A stretch of 64,000 bases of DNA, taken from Pseudonocardia alni. Lineage in GTDB: Bacteria > Actinomycetota > Actinomycetes > Mycobacteriales > Pseudonocardiaceae. This document shows positions 8,945 to 18,680 of this stretch, one piece after another (positions within the stretch are counted from its first letter, which is position 1; each line of letters opens with the position of its first letter). The DNA lies in NCBI RefSeq assembly GCF_002813375.1, contig NZ_PHUJ01000003.1, positions 1,426,001 through 1,490,000 of the forward strand. The letters run 5' to 3'. The translations under genes were made by a program, and so were the position numbers. The notes beneath the pieces were generated by a model, which saw only the letters and a program-made list of their open reading frames with translations, was not told where the DNA came from and ran no database searches.

Positions 8945-9868
8945 TCAGGCCGGTGTGGAGAGCCGGGTGCCCTCGTGGCGCGGCGCCAGCCCGAGACGCT
9001 CGACCAGCTCGGTCGTCGCCGTCGACCGGTTGAGACAGTAGAAGTGGATCCCGGGGACACCCTCGGCGAGCAGCCGCTCGCACAGCTCGCCGGTGACCTC
9101 CATGCCCGCGGCGCGGAACGCCGCCGTGTCACCGGAGTAGGGCGCGAGCCGCTCGACGAGCGCCGCCGGCAGCGGCGAGCCCGACAGCTCGGGCCCCTTG
9201 TGGAAGGTCTTCTCCGAGGTCAGCGGCATGATGCCGGGGATGATCGGCTGGTCGAACCCGGCGGCGGCGACCCGGTCGCGCAGCCGCAGGAAACCATCGG
9301 GCTCCAGGAACAGCTGGGTCACGGCGAACTCCGCGCCCGCCCGGAACTTCCCGACGAGCCGCTCGGTGTCGGTCTCGAGCTCGGCCGAGCGCGGGTGGCC
9401 GTAGGGGAACGCGGCGACGCCCACGCAGAACGGGCCGGACCGCTTGATCAGCGCGACGAGCTGGTCGGCGTACTCGAGCCCGTCGGGGTGGGCGACCCAC
9501 TCGCCGAGTGGGTCGCCGGGCGGGTCCCCGCGCAGCGCCATGATGTTGCGGACGCCCGCGGCGGCCAGCGACCCGATCACGTGGCGCAGCTCGTCGGTCG
9601 AGTGCGAGACGGCGGTCAGGTGCGCCATCGAGCACAGCGTCGTGTCGGTGGCGATCCGCTCCACCGTGCGGACGGTGCGGTCGCGGCTGGAGCCGCCCGC
9701 GCCGTAGGTCACCGACACGTAGGCCGGGTCGAGCACCTCCAGGCGGCGGATGGCGCGCCACAGTTCCGCCTCGCCCCGATCGTCCTTGGGCGGGAAGAAC
9801 TCCACCGCGAAGAAGGGGCGGTCGACGTTGATCCGTTCGGTCACCGTGGATGCGAAGGTCGTCGTCAC
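8945..9868 (-). CDS. metF: methylenetetrahydrofolate reductase
   Basis: A 307-residue TIM-barrel flavoprotein that reduces 5,10-methylene-THF to 5-methyl-THF for methionine synthesis. Motifs: FFAVEFFPPKDD near the N-terminus, YVSVTYGAGGSSRDRT, HLTAVSHSTDEL, NIMALRGDPPGD, FAVTQLFLEPD and PGIMPLTS. The GTG at 9866-9868 lies 7 nt after a TAAGGT -10 box, so a leaderless mRNA is likely. In M. tuberculosis the MTHFR-like Rv2172c is likewise divergent from idsA2, so this pair opens the conserved block. Confidence 0.93.
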   Translation of the reverse strand: MTTTFASTVTERINVDRPFFAVEFFPPKDDRGEAELWRAIRRLEVLDPAYVSVTYGAGGSSRDRTVRTVERIATDTTLCSMAHLTAVSHSTDELRHVIGSLAAAGVRNIMALRGDPPGDPLGEWVAHPDGLEYADQLVALIKRSGPFCVGVAAFPYGHPRSAELETDTERLVGKFRAGAEFAVTQLFLEPDGFLRLRDRVAAAGFDQPIIPGIMPLTSEKTFHKGPELSGSPLPAALVERLAPYSGDTAAFRAAGMEVTGELCERLLAEGVPGIHFYCLNRSTATTELVERLGLAPRHEGTRLSTPA

Positions 9869-9875
9869 CCCGACG

Positions 9876-9881
9876 ACCTTA
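9876..9881 (-). promoter_or_regulatory. -10 box of leaderless metF
   Basis: TAAGGT on the minus strand, 7 nt before the GTG start of metF. Confidence 0.55.
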
Positions 9882-9987
9882 CGGTGCGTACCGCCGTTCG
9901 GTCGTCCACCGACCGGCGCGCACCGTCTGCGCACCGCCATGACGTGCACCACGACGGCATCGGCGGGCCGGGTCCCGGGTGCACCGA

Positions 9988-9993
9988 TAGCCT
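9988..9993 (+). promoter_or_regulatory. -10 box of leaderless prenyl synthase operon
   Basis: TAGCCT lies 7 nt before the GTG at 10001; no Shine-Dalgarno is visible. It would drive the prenyl synthase-crtI-mptA-crtB unit. Confidence 0.55.
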
Positions 9994-10000
9994 GGTCGTC

Positions 10001-11158
10001 GTGGCCGACCCCGTCTCCCCCGTGTCCGCACCGTCCGGTCCGTCCGGATCCCCGGGCCTGTCCACCGCAGGTCCGGCTCCGCTCGACGACGCGCTGCCCC
10101 AGCACGTGGAACGGGTGCTGGCCGGGTACCTGGACCGCCGCCGCACCGAGGTGCTGGGCATCGACCCGGTCGTCGCGGCGGCCGCCGACGCGCTGGCCGG
10201 GTTCGTGCTGGGCGGTGGGAAACGGCTGCGGCCCACCTTCGCCTGGTGGGGCTGGCGTGGCGCGGGCGGCGACCCCGCCGACCCGCACGCCCAGGGCGTG
10301 CTGAGCGCGATCGCCGCGCTGGAGCTGATCCAGGCATGCGCCCTGGTCCACGACGACCTGATGGACGCCTCCTCCACCCGCCGCGGCCGGCCCACGGTGC
10401 ACGTGGAGTTCGCCCGGATGCACGCGGCGAACGGCTGGTCCGGACCGCCGGCGCGGTTCGGCGCCGCCGTCGCGATCCTCGTCGGGGACCTGGCCCAGGT
10501 GTGGGCCGACGACATGTTCCACGCCGCCGCGCTCCCCGAGGGCGCCCACACCCGCGCCGCCGAGCCGTGGCGGGCGATGCGCACCGAGGTGCTGTCCGGC
10601 CAGTACCTCGACGTGCTGGCCCAGGCCTCCGGGGACACCGCCGAGTCGACCGCACTGACCATCGACCGGTTCAAGACCGCCGCCTACACCGTGGAGCGGC
10701 CGCTGCACCTGGGCGCGGCGATCGCCGGGGCCGACCCGCGGGTCGTCGCGGCCTACCGGCGCTACGGCGCCGACATCGGCGTCGCCTTCCAGCTGCGCGA
10801 CGACCTGCTGGGCGTGTTCGGCGACCCGCGGGTCACCGGCAAGCCCGCCGGGGACGACCTGCGTGAGGGCAAGCGGACCCTGCTGGTCGCCGCGGCCCTG
10901 CAGCGCGCCGAGCAGCGCGGGGACCGGGCCGCGGCCGACGTCGTCCTCTCCGCGCTCGGCGACCCCGACCTGGACGCCGCGAGCCTGGAACGGGCCCGCT
11001 CCGCGCTGTCGGAGCTGGGCGCGGTCCAGTCGGTGGAGCAGCGGATCGCCGCGCTCACCGGCGCCGCGCTCGACGCGCTCGACTCCGCACCGGTCGCCGA
11101 ACCGGGCCGCTCGCACCTGTTCGAGCTGGCCGAGCGCGCGACCCGGCGGGCCTGGTGA
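10001..11158 (+). CDS. idsA: geranylgeranyl/polyprenyl diphosphate synthase (IdsA-type)
   Basis: A 385-residue trans-prenyltransferase that condenses isopentenyl diphosphate with allylic diphosphates. The first aspartate-rich motif is HDDLMDASSTRRGRPTVH, the second is QLRDDLLGVFGDP, and GGGKRLRPTF binds isopentenyl diphosphate. It corresponds by position to Rv2173 (idsA2). Because crtI and crtB follow, geranylgeranyl diphosphate (C20) for phytoene is the expected product. Its TGA overlaps the GTG of crtI by 4 bp (GTGA), so the two are translationally coupled. The start at 10001 is set by the leaderless promoter pattern. Confidence 0.9.
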   Translation: MADPVSPVSAPSGPSGSPGLSTAGPAPLDDALPQHVERVLAGYLDRRRTEVLGIDPVVAAAADALAGFVLGGGKRLRPTFAWWGWRGAGGDPADPHAQGVLSAIAALELIQACALVHDDLMDASSTRRGRPTVHVEFARMHAANGWSGPPARFGAAVAILVGDLAQVWADDMFHAAALPEGAHTRAAEPWRAMRTEVLSGQYLDVLAQASGDTAESTALTIDRFKTAAYTVERPLHLGAAIAGADPRVVAAYRRYGADIGVAFQLRDDLLGVFGDPRVTGKPAGDDLREGKRTLLVAAALQRAEQRGDRAAADVVLSALGDPDLDAASLERARSALSELGAVQSVEQRIAALTGAALDALDSAPVAEPGRSHLFELAERATRRAW

Positions 11159-12723
11159 GCGGGGTGCGGCGGATCGAGGGGCACACCGACCACGTCGTCG
11201 TCGTGGGGGCGGGGCTGGCCGGGCTGTCGACAGCACTGCACCTGCTCGGCGCGGGCCGCCGCGTCACGATCGTCGAGCGGGAGAGCTTCCCCGGCGGGCG
11301 CGCCGGGCGGCTCGACGTGACCGACGACCACGGCACCTACGCCCTGGACACCGGCCCCACCGTGCTGACCATGCCGGAGCTGCTGGACTCCGCGTTCGCC
11401 GCCGTCGGCGAGACGACCGCGGACCGGCTCGACCTGGTCCGCCTCGACCCGGCCTACCGGGCCGAGTTCGCCGACGGCTCGGCGATCGCGGTGCACACCG
11501 ACGCCGCCGCGATGGAGCACGAGATCCGCGAGCAGTGCGGCCCGGACTCCGCGGCCGGGTACCGGCGGCTGCGCCACTGGCTCACCGACCTCTACCGCGC
11601 CGAGATGGACAACTTCATCGGCGCGAACATGGACTCGCCGCTGTCGCTGCTCGGCCCCGACCTGGCCCGGCTCGCCGCCCTCGGCGGCTTCGGGCGGCTC
11701 GGGAAGCGGATCGACCGCTTCCTGCCCGACGAGCGGCTGCGCCGGGTGTTCTCCTTCCAGGCGCTCTACGCCGGTGTCTCCCCGCGCGACGCGCTCGGCG
11801 CCTACGGCGTGATCGCCTACATGGACACCGTCGCGGGCGTGTACTTCCCGCGCGGCGGCATGCGGATGATGGGCACCGCACTGGCCGGCGCCGCCGCCGA
11901 CGCGGGAGCAGAGATCCACTACGGCCGCACCGTCACCGGCCTGGACCGCTCCGGGGACCGGGTCACCGCGGTCCGGCACACCGGTCCCGACGGCGCCGAC
12001 GAGTCGCTGACCCCGTGCGACGCGGTCGTGCTCACCCCGGAGCTGCCCGCGGCCTACGCCCTGCTCGGCGGCGCACCGCGGCGTCCGGTCGGGCTGCGCT
12101 GGTCGCCCAGCGCCGTCGTCGTGCACGCCGGGATGCCCGCGCCCGCCCCCGGCACCGCGCAGCACCACCACACGATCTCCTTCGGCGGCTCCTGGGCGGG
12201 CACCTTCCGCGAGATCATCGACGAGGGACGGCTGATGTCCGACCCGTCGCTGCTGGTCACCCGGCCCGGGCTGACCGACCCGTCGCTGCAGCCCGGCGGG
12301 CGCGAGGTCATGAGCGTGCTCGCCCCGTGTCCGAACACCGCGGTGGCGCCCGGCATCGACTGGGACCGGGTCGGCCCGGCGTACGCCGAGGAGCTGTTCG
12401 GTGTGCTCGCCGACCGCGGGCTGGTGGACCCCTCCGCGCAGCCGAGCTGGACCCGGATGTGGACCCCGCAGGACTGGGCGGCCGCCGGAATGGCCGCGGG
12501 CACGCCGTTCTCGGCGTCGCACACGCTGGCCCAGACCGGCCCGTTCCGGCCGCGCAACCTGGTCCGCGGTACGGCGAACGCGGTGCTCGCCGGGTGCGGC
12601 ACGACCCCGGGCGTCGGGATCCCCCCGGTCCTGATCTCCGGGCGGCTGGCGGCCGAGCGGATCACCGGTCCGCGCCCGGCCGAGCACGCCGGGCGCGGGG
12701 CTGCCGCGCGCACGGGGCACTGA
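11155..12723 (+). CDS. crtI: phytoene desaturase CrtI
   Basis: A 522-residue FAD-dependent carotenoid desaturase. The dinucleotide-binding motif is HVVVVGAGLAGLSTALHLL followed by VERESFPGGRAG, the conserved DTGPTVLTMPELL comes next, and the C-terminal FAD signature is ANAVLAGCGTTPGVGIPPVL. It converts phytoene to more desaturated carotenoids such as lycopene. The GTG overlaps the stop codon of the prenyl synthase. Its neighbours supply the precursor (upstream synthase) and phytoene (crtB, two genes on). No cyclase, ketolase or glycosyltransferase for carotenoids is nearby, so the final pigment is not defined. Confidence 0.92.
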   Translation: MSGVRRIEGHTDHVVVVGAGLAGLSTALHLLGAGRRVTIVERESFPGGRAGRLDVTDDHGTYALDTGPTVLTMPELLDSAFAAVGETTADRLDLVRLDPAYRAEFADGSAIAVHTDAAAMEHEIREQCGPDSAAGYRRLRHWLTDLYRAEMDNFIGANMDSPLSLLGPDLARLAALGGFGRLGKRIDRFLPDERLRRVFSFQALYAGVSPRDALGAYGVIAYMDTVAGVYFPRGGMRMMGTALAGAAADAGAEIHYGRTVTGLDRSGDRVTAVRHTGPDGADESLTPCDAVVLTPELPAAYALLGGAPRRPVGLRWSPSAVVVHAGMPAPAPGTAQHHHTISFGGSWAGTFREIIDEGRLMSDPSLLVTRPGLTDPSLQPGGREVMSVLAPCPNTAVAPGIDWDRVGPAYAEELFGVLADRGLVDPSAQPSWTRMWTPQDWAAAGMAAGTPFSASHTLAQTGPFRPRNLVRGTANAVLAGCGTTPGVGIPPVLISGRLAAERITGPRPAEHAGRGAAARTGH

Positions 12724-12800
12724 CACGGGGCACTGAGGGCGGGTGCCGGGGGGCGTGGAATCATGCTCCCGACGATGCCCGACCAGCACACACGGACACG

Positions 12801-14414
12801 ATGACGGCTCAGCCCTCGCCCCCGCTCCCCCGCCCGGCGGCACCCGAGACGGTGACGCCGGACCCCGGCGCGGGCGCGGTCGTGCCCCCGCCGCCCGCAC
12901 CGGAGCCCGCGGGCCCCGGCCTGGTCGAGCGGCTCGGCTCGCCGCCGCGGGGCGTCCTGCTGCTGGGGCTGGCCGGGACCGTGCTGATGTTCCTCGGCTC
13001 GTTCGGCGGCGGCGGAATCCCGATGCGGGACCCGGTGATCGGCAACTCGGCGCTGTCGTTCTGGCGCTACGGCCACGGCGCGATGCTCGCGACGATCGTG
13101 ATCTACGTCGGCCTGGTGCTGATGGTGTGGGCGTGGGTGCGGCTGGGCCGCGCCGTGCTCGCCCGGCGCGCCGGGGGCCGCGCGGTGCTGACGACGGCGG
13201 CGGTGTGGATGCTGCCGATGCTCGTCACGGCGCCGTTGTTCACCCGCGACCCCTACAGCTACCTCGCACAGGGCGCGCTGCCGCTGGCCGGGTACGACCC
13301 GTACGTCGTCGGGCCGGACACCATGGGCGGGATCTTCACCGACAACGTCCACTTCTTCTGGCAGGACACCCCCGCCCCCTACGGCCCGCTGTTCATCCTG
13401 CTCGCGCAGGGCGTGGTCCTGCTGGTCGGCCAGAACGTGCTGCTCGGCGTCGTGCTGATGCGGCTGACCCTGGTCACCGGGCTGCTGCTGCTCGTGGCGG
13501 TGCTGCCCGCGCTGACCCGGCACCTCGGCGGGCGTCCCGCGGTCGCGCTGTGGCTGGCCGTGGCGAACCCGGTGATGGTCGTGCACATGGTCGGCGGGGT
13601 GCACAACGACCTGCTGGTCGTCGGCCTGCTGCCGCTGGCGGCGCTGCTGGCGCTGCGGCAGCGGTTCGTGTGGGCGATCGTCGTCGCGTCGCTGGCCATG
13701 GCGGTGAAGGCCTCGGCCGGGATCGTGCTGCCGTTCCTGGTGCTGGTGTGGGCCGCGACGCTGTCCGGCGGGTTCTGGTCGCGGCTGGTCCGGGCCGGGG
13801 TGCCGTCGGTGGCCGTGTTCGGCGTCGTGTTCGGCGGGGCCACCTGGCTCACCGGTCTCGGGCTGGGCTGGCTGCCCGCGCTCAGCGCCCCGTCGATGAT
13901 CGTGAACTGGCTGTCGGTGCCGACCGCCGTCGGTCAGGCGACGGCGAGCGTGGCCGGGATGTTCGCCGGCGAGGTGAACACCCAGGCGTTCGTGGACACG
14001 TTCCGGTTCATCGGCGCGCTGGTGATGGGCCTGCTGATCGCCCTGCTGTGGTGGCGCGGCCGCGACGACCCGCGGGCCGCGGTGCGCAATGCCGCGATCG
14101 CCCTCGCGCTGGCCGCCGTGCTCTCCCCCACCACCCTGCCGTGGTACCTGAGCTGGGGGTTCTGCCTGCTCGCGATGACCCCGTGGAGCGCGCGCGGACT
14201 GCAGTGGGTGGTCGTCGGCTCGGTCTGGCTGATGATCGTGTACTTCCCCGACGGCGAGACCGCCCTCTACGTGCCGCACTACCTGCTGGTGTGTGCCCTG
14301 GCCGGTGTCCTGGCCGCGGTGTCGCTGCTCCGCCCGGACCCGCTGGGGCTGCGCCGGGGCGCCCCGGAGGCACCGTCGACCGCGCCCACCACCGATGCGG
14401 GCGTCCGCGGCTGA
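12801..14414 (+). CDS. mptA: polyprenol-phosphomannose-dependent alpha-1,6-mannosyltransferase (MptA-type, GT-C)
   Basis: A 537-residue multi-pass membrane protein of the GT-C (GT87-like) class that extends the mannan core of lipomannan/lipoarabinomannan with decaprenyl-phosphomannose as donor. A proline-rich cytoplasmic N-terminus (about 50 residues) is followed by about a dozen hydrophobic segments; the first periplasmic loop contains [23 protein letters not shown], with the catalytic-type acidic residues, and later [18 protein letters not shown]. Its place after idsA matches Rv2174 (mptA); MptB is the alternative. The ATG at 12801 lacks a strong ribosome site, but a 9-codon ORF ends on it with an ATGA overlap. 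Confidence 0.82.
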   Translation: MTAQPSPPLPRPAAPETVTPDPGAGAVVPPPPAPEPAGPGLVERLGSPPRGVLLLGLAGTVLMFLGSFGGGGIPMRDPVIGNSALSFWRYGHGAMLATIVIYVGLVLMVWAWVRLGRAVLARRAGGRAVLTTAAVWMLPMLVTAPLFTRDPYSYLAQGALPLAGYDPYVVGPDTMGGIFTDNVHFFWQDTPAPYGPLFILLAQGVVLLVGQNVLLGVVLMRLTLVTGLLLLVAVLPALTRHLGGRPAVALWLAVANPVMVVHMVGGVHNDLLVVGLLPLAALLALRQRFVWAIVVASLAMAVKASAGIVLPFLVLVWAATLSGGFWSRLVRAGVPSVAVFGVVFGGATWLTGLGLGWLPALSAPSMIVNWLSVPTAVGQATASVAGMFAGEVNTQAFVDTFRFIGALVMGLLIALLWWRGRDDPRAAVRNAAIALALAAVLSPTTLPWYLSWGFCLLAMTPWSARGLQWVVVGSVWLMIVYFPDGETALYVPHYLLVCALAGVLAAVSLLRPDPLGLRRGAPEAPSTAPTTDAGVRG

Positions 14415-15390
14415 GCGGGCCGGGCGCGTCGAGCTCGACGCCGCCGGCCTGACCGACCCGCAGCTACGGGCCGCCTACGCGGCCTGCCGCGCGCTGCACG
14501 CCGAGCACGGGCGCACCTACTTCCTGGCGACCCGGCTGCTGCCCCCGGCGCGACGGGTCGACATCCACGCTCTCTACGGCTTCGCCCGCTTCGCCGACGA
14601 GATCGTCGACGACCCCGACGGCGCGGGCGGCGGGGACCCGCACACCCGGCTCGACGCGCTCGACGCCGAGCTGGCGGCCGCACTGGCGGGGGCCCCGCTG
14701 CCCGGCAGCAGGCCCGAGGTGCTCGCCGTCGCCGAGACCGCGCGCCGCCACGACCTCGACGCGTCGCTGTTCCGGGACTTCATGGTCTCGATGCGGATGG
14801 ACCTCACCGTCACCGACTACGCCACCGACGACGAGCTGGCCGTCTACGTGCACGGCTCGGCCGCCGTGATCGGGCTGCAGACGCTGCCGGTGCTCGGGAC
14901 GGTCGTCCCGCGGGCGGAGGCCGAGCCGCACGCCGCGCTGCTGGGCGTGGCGTTCCAGATCACGAACTTCCTGCGCGACGTCGGCGAGGACCTCGACCGC
15001 GGCCGCGTGTACCTGCCCGCCGACGAGCTCGCCGCGTTCGGCGTCGACCGGGAGCTGCTGGCCTGGAGCCGGCGCACCGGGCGCCCGGACCCGCGGATCC
15101 GCCGCGCCCTGGCCCACCTGGTCGCCCGGACCCGGGCCACCTACCGGCGGGCCGACCCCGGGATCCCGATGCTGGAGCCGGTGTCGCGGGCCTGCGTCGG
15201 CGCCGCCCGGGTGCTGTACGCGGAGATCCTCGACGAGATCGCCGACGCCGGCTACGACGTGCTGACCCACCGGGTCGCGGTGCCGAACCGGCGCCGGGCC
15301 GCCGTCGCGCTGCCCCGGCTCGGCCGGGCGCTGGCCGCCCGCGGGACCGAGCTGGCGCGCGAACGCGCCGGGCGTCCGTCCCGCGGGTGA
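14395..15390 (+). CDS. crtB: phytoene synthase CrtB (squalene/phytoene synthase family)
   Basis: A 331-residue head-to-head prenyl synthase that joins two geranylgeranyl diphosphates into phytoene. It has [13 protein letters not shown] near residue 40, the first aspartate-rich motif [10 protein letters not shown], and the second, [18 protein letters not shown]. The ATG at 14395 lies inside the end of mptA (20-bp overlap), giving the expected N-terminus, so it is probably coupled to mptA. Together with the prenyl synthase and crtI this completes the route to a C40 carotene. It converges on the Rv2175c-like gene 13 bp downstream. Confidence 0.92.
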   Translation: MRASAAERAGRVELDAAGLTDPQLRAAYAACRALHAEHGRTYFLATRLLPPARRVDIHALYGFARFADEIVDDPDGAGGGDPHTRLDALDAELAAALAGAPLPGSRPEVLAVAETARRHDLDASLFRDFMVSMRMDLTVTDYATDDELAVYVHGSAAVIGLQTLPVLGTVVPRAEAEPHAALLGVAFQITNFLRDVGEDLDRGRVYLPADELAAFGVDRELLAWSRRTGRPDPRIRRALAHLVARTRATYRRADPGIPMLEPVSRACVGAARVLYAEILDEIADAGYDVLTHRVAVPNRRRAAVALPRLGRALAARGTELARERAGRPSRG

Positions 15391-15403
15391 GCCGGCGGAA
15401 CCC

Positions 15404-15757
15404 TCAGAAGGCCATGGCCTGGGCGCGGCGCTTGATCTCCTTGTGCCGACCCGCGCGCAGCGCGGTGATCGGAGCACCGGAGAGCGACTCCTCCTCGGTG
15501 AACAGCCAGCTCAGGATGGCGTCGTCGTCGTAGCCGCCGTCGCGGAGGACGACGATCGTGCCCGGCAACCCGCGCACGACACCGTCGTCGTCGAGCAGCG
15601 CGGTCGGGACGACGACGTCGTGCCCGTTCTTGAACGACAGGAGCTGACCGTCGCGGACGAGCTGGTGGACCCGGGAGACGGGGATCGACAGGCGGTCGGC
15701 CACCTCGGCGACGCTCAGCGTCTCCTCGGTGACCGCGGCGGGGAGGGACTCGTTCAC
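15404..15757 (-). CDS. Rv2175c-like DNA-binding protein
   Basis: A 117-residue two-part protein. The N-terminal half has a winged/MerR-like helix-turn-helix (TLSVAEVADRLSIPVSRVHQLVRDGQLLSF) and the C-terminal half matches the Rv2175c dimerisation domain (GTIVVLRDGGYDDDAILSWLFTEEESL, then RAGRHKEIKRRAQAMAF). In M. tuberculosis Rv2175c is a DNA-binding substrate of PknL, encoded divergently from pknL exactly as here. The GTG at 15755-15757 gives the family's usual start. Targets are unknown. Confidence 0.88.
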   Translation of the reverse strand: MNESLPAAVTEETLSVAEVADRLSIPVSRVHQLVRDGQLLSFKNGHDVVVPTALLDDDGVVRGLPGTIVVLRDGGYDDDAILSWLFTEEESLSGAPITALRAGRHKEIKRRAQAMAF

Positions 15758-15864
15758 AGCCGGACACTGTCCCACACCGTCCCGGACGGCGCCGACGCCC
15801 ACCGGGCCGGCCCGCCCGCGGCCCCGACGCCGACCACCTGCGCGACCGCCGGGATCGCCCCCGG

Positions 15865-15870
15865 TAGCCT
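15865..15870 (+). promoter_or_regulatory. -10 box of leaderless pknL
   Basis: TAGCCT, then 8 nt, then the ATG of pknL. Confidence 0.5.
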
Positions 15871-15878
15871 CACCCGCG

Positions 15879-17744
15879 ATGAGCTCACCGTCCGGTCCGG
15901 CCGACCCCGGCATCCCGGGTGGGGCCGGGCGGCTCGCCGCCGACGGCCCCGGCGAGGTGCTGCTCGACGGCCGTTACCGGGTCGGCCCGGTGCTGGCCCG
16001 CGGCGGCATGTCGACGGTGCACCACGGCACCGACACCCGTCTCGAACGCGCCGTCGCGATCAAGGTGATGGACCCGCGGATGGCCGGGGACCACGCGTTC
16101 CGCACCCGGTTCGACCGGGAGGCGCGGCTGGCCGCCCGGATCGACCACCCGTGCGTCGTCGCCGTCTACGACCGGGGCACCGTCCCCGCGGGCCCGCTGG
16201 GCGAGGCCAGCCTGTTCGTCGTCATGGAGCTGGTCGACGGCGGCACCCTGCGCGACGTGCTGCGCGCCCGCGGGGCGCTCGGGCTCCCGGCCGCGGTGCG
16301 GGTGCTCGAACCGGTCCTCGCCGGTCTGGCCCGCGCGCACCGGCTCGGCATGGTGCACCGCGACGTGAAGCCGGAGAACGTACTGATCTCCTCCGGCGGC
16401 GAGGTGAAGGTGGCCGACTTCGGCCTGCTCACCGCGGCCGCCGAGGCCGGGGTCAGCCACGCCGGGATGATCCTCGGGACGATGGCCTACCTCTCCCCCG
16501 AGCAGGTCGTGTCCGGCCGCGCCGACGGCCGCAGCGACGTCTACGCCGCCGGGGTCGTGCTCTACGAGATGCTGACCGGGCAGCCGCCCTACACCGCCGA
16601 CAACCCGCTGTCGGTGGCCTACCGCCACGTGAACGAGGACGTGCCGCCGCCGTCGGCGCTGGTCCCGGGGCTGCCGCCGGCCGTGGACGCGCTCGTCGCC
16701 CGGGCCACCTCGCGGGACCCCGAGCAGCGCCCGGTCGACGCGGAGCACTTCCGCCGCGAGCTGCTGGACACGGCCGACCGGCTGGGCCTGCCCCGGACCG
16801 CGACGCCGCGCCCGCCCGGCCCGCCCCCGCCCGACGACGGCGCCACCCTCCCCGCGGGCCCCCTGCGCCACCGGCCGCTCGACGCCGCCGCGCCGGGCCC
16901 CGGCGGCACCCGGGTGCAGTCGCGGGCCCGCGGCGCGCACGGCACCGCCGTCACCCCCGCCGGGCAGCCGGAGCCGATGACCCGCGAGGAGCTGGCCGGG
17001 CGCCGCCGTCGCGGCCGCCGGGTGTTCGCGCTGTGGATGGTGCTGCTCCTGCTGCTGGCCGCGCTGGCCGGGACGGGCGCCTGGTGGCTCGGGTCGGGCC
17101 GCTGGACCACGATGCCCGCGGTCACCGGCCTGGACCGCGAGCGGGCGACCGCACTCGTCGCCGAGTCCGACCTGACGCCCACGGTCACCGAACGGGCCGA
17201 CGACGACGTGGCGCCCGACCTCGTCGCGCAGGTGGACCCGGCCCCGGAGACCCGGGTGCTGCGCGGGACCACGGTCACCCTGGTGGTGTCCACCGGCCGT
17301 CCCGCGGTGCCCGACGTGCCCGCGGGCAGCGCCGTGGACACCGCGGAGGACGCCGTGCGCCGCGCCGGGCTGACCCCGGTGCGCTCGACGAGCGCCGAGG
17401 AGTTCAGCACCGAGGTCCCCGCCGGTGCGGTGATCCGCACCGACCCGCCCGCCGGGACCCGGCTCGCCAGTGGTGCCGCGGTCACCCTGGTGACCAGCCG
17501 GGGCGCCGAGCCGGCACCGCCGCCCCCGGCACCGACCGCCGAGCCCGCGGCGCCCACCTCCGTGCCGTTCGTGATCGGCATGCGGGCCGACGAGGCGGAG
17601 GCGCTGCTGCGTCAGGACGGCTTCGAGGTCGACATCGAGCGCAGCTTCCCCTTCGGTCGCCGCGACGGCCGCGTCGTCGGTCAGGACCCGGGGGCGGGCG
17701 GCGACGCCGAGCCCGGCGACACGATCACCCTGACCGTGCTCTGA
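15879..17744 (+). CDS. pknL: serine/threonine protein kinase PknL with PASTA domains
   Basis: A 621-residue transmembrane kinase. The kinase domain spans about residues 30-300: Gly-rich loop VGPVLARGGMSTVHHG, catalytic Lys in AVAIKVMD, HRDVKPENVL, DFG in VADFGLL, and the APE-equivalent YLSPEQ. A juxtamembrane Pro/Arg linker leads to one membrane helix (LWMVLLLLLAALAGTGAWWL, about 385-405), then three extracellular PASTA repeats ending in SLTLTVL-like strands; these probably sense peptidoglycan or lipid II. It is the positional match of Rv2176 and is divergent from its likely substrate, the Rv2175c homologue. Confidence 0.94.
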   Translation: MSSPSGPADPGIPGGAGRLAADGPGEVLLDGRYRVGPVLARGGMSTVHHGTDTRLERAVAIKVMDPRMAGDHAFRTRFDREARLAARIDHPCVVAVYDRGTVPAGPLGEASLFVVMELVDGGTLRDVLRARGALGLPAAVRVLEPVLAGLARAHRLGMVHRDVKPENVLISSGGEVKVADFGLLTAAAEAGVSHAGMILGTMAYLSPEQVVSGRADGRSDVYAAGVVLYEMLTGQPPYTADNPLSVAYRHVNEDVPPPSALVPGLPPAVDALVARATSRDPEQRPVDAEHFRRELLDTADRLGLPRTATPRPPGPPPPDDGATLPAGPLRHRPLDAAAPGPGGTRVQSRARGAHGTAVTPAGQPEPMTREELAGRRRRGRRVFALWMVLLLLLAALAGTGAWWLGSGRWTTMPAVTGLDRERATALVAESDLTPTVTERADDDVAPDLVAQVDPAPETRVLRGTTVTLVVSTGRPAVPDVPAGSAVDTAEDAVRRAGLTPVRSTSAEEFSTEVPAGAVIRTDPPAGTRLASGAAVTLVTSRGAEPAPPPPAPTAEPAAPTSVPFVIGMRADEAEALLRQDGFEVDIERSFPFGRRDGRVVGQDPGAGGDAEPGDTITLTVL

Positions 17745-17771
17745 GCCCGCGCCGCGGGTCGGAGCCGGCGC

Positions 17772-17797
17772 CCCGGCCGGATGGCGGTCCGGCCGGG
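17772..17797. terminator. bidirectional terminator hairpin, pknL / ribokinase
   Basis: CCCGGCCGGA-TGGCGG-TCCGGCCGGG: 10-bp perfect stem, 6-nt loop, between convergent genes and without a T-run, as is usual in high-GC actinobacteria. Confidence 0.6.
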
Positions 17798-17816
17798 ACA
17801 CCGGCGTTCGAGGGGC

Positions 17817-18680
17817 CTACAGCCCGAAACGGGTGCGCTCGGCGTCGCCGATCGCGGGCAGCTGCGCCCCGGCGACGGTGACCGCGAGGGCACCGGCGCG
17901 CACGGCGTAACGCGCGGCGTCCGGCAGGTCGTCCCCCGCGGCGAGCCGCACGGCGACGGCCGCCAGGAACGCGTCGCCCGACCCGGTGGTGTCCACCACA
18001 TCGGCCCGCATCGCATCCACTGTGGACACAGTAGCCGCTCCCGCGTCGTGCACCTCGCAGCCCGCGGCCCCGCGTGTCACGACCGACCGGGGCACCGGGT
18101 GCCCGCCCAGCAGCGCGGCCTCGTGCTCGTTGACCACGAGCACGTCGGTGGCGGCGAGCAGCTCGGCGGGCACCGGGGCGTAGGGCGAGAGGTTCAGCAC
18201 CACCGTGGTCCCGGCGGCTCGGGCGGCCCGGGCGGCGGCCAGCACCGTCGGGACACCGATCTCCAGGCACAGGGTCAGCACCGCGACGTCGTCGAAGGCG
18301 GGCAGGTCCCCCGGCTCCAGGGCGGCGTTGGCACCGGGCGAGACGACGATCGTGTTGTCGCCCGCGGCGTCGACGGTGATGACCGCGGTGCCGGTGGCCG
18401 CGCCGGTCCGCACCACGACCCGGTCGACGTCGGCACCGGCGGCGGCGACGGCGTCGCGGACGGTCCGGCCGTGGTCGTCGTCGCCGACCGCGCCGACCAT
18501 GCCCACGCCGACCCCCGCGGCGGCCCCGAGCCGGGCGGCGGCGACGGCCTGGTTGGCACCCTTGCCGCCGGGGCCCACGGTCAGGTCCGACCCGGCCACG
18601 GTCTCCCCCGGCCCCGGGAGGCGCTCGGTGCGCACCACCAGGTCGGCGTTGAGCGAGCCGACGACCAGCACCCGGCTCAT
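17817..18680 (-). CDS. rbsK: ribokinase (PfkB family)
   Basis: A 287-residue sugar kinase. PfkB signature 1 is GPGGKGANQAVAAARLG and signature 2, with the catalytic aspartate, is DTTGSGDAFLAAVAV; the N-terminus VLVVGSLNADLVVR is typical of ribokinase. It should phosphorylate the ribose released by the upstream nucleoside hydrolase. It overlaps the MFS gene by 4 bp (ATGA) and ends the three-gene operon. The overall context favours ribose or deoxyribose as substrate. Confidence 0.9.
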   Translation of the reverse strand: MSRVLVVGSLNADLVVRTERLPGPGETVAGSDLTVGPGGKGANQAVAAARLGAAAGVGVGMVGAVGDDDHGRTVRDAVAAAGADVDRVVVRTGAATGTAVITVDAAGDNTIVVSPGANAALEPGDLPAFDDVAVLTLCLEIGVPTVLAAARAARAAGTTVVLNLSPYAPVPAELLAATDVLVVNEHEAALLGGHPVPRSVVTRGAAGCEVHDAGAATVSTVDAMRADVVDTTGSGDAFLAAVAVRLAAGDDLPDAARYAVRAGALAVTVAGAQLPAIGDAERTRFGL

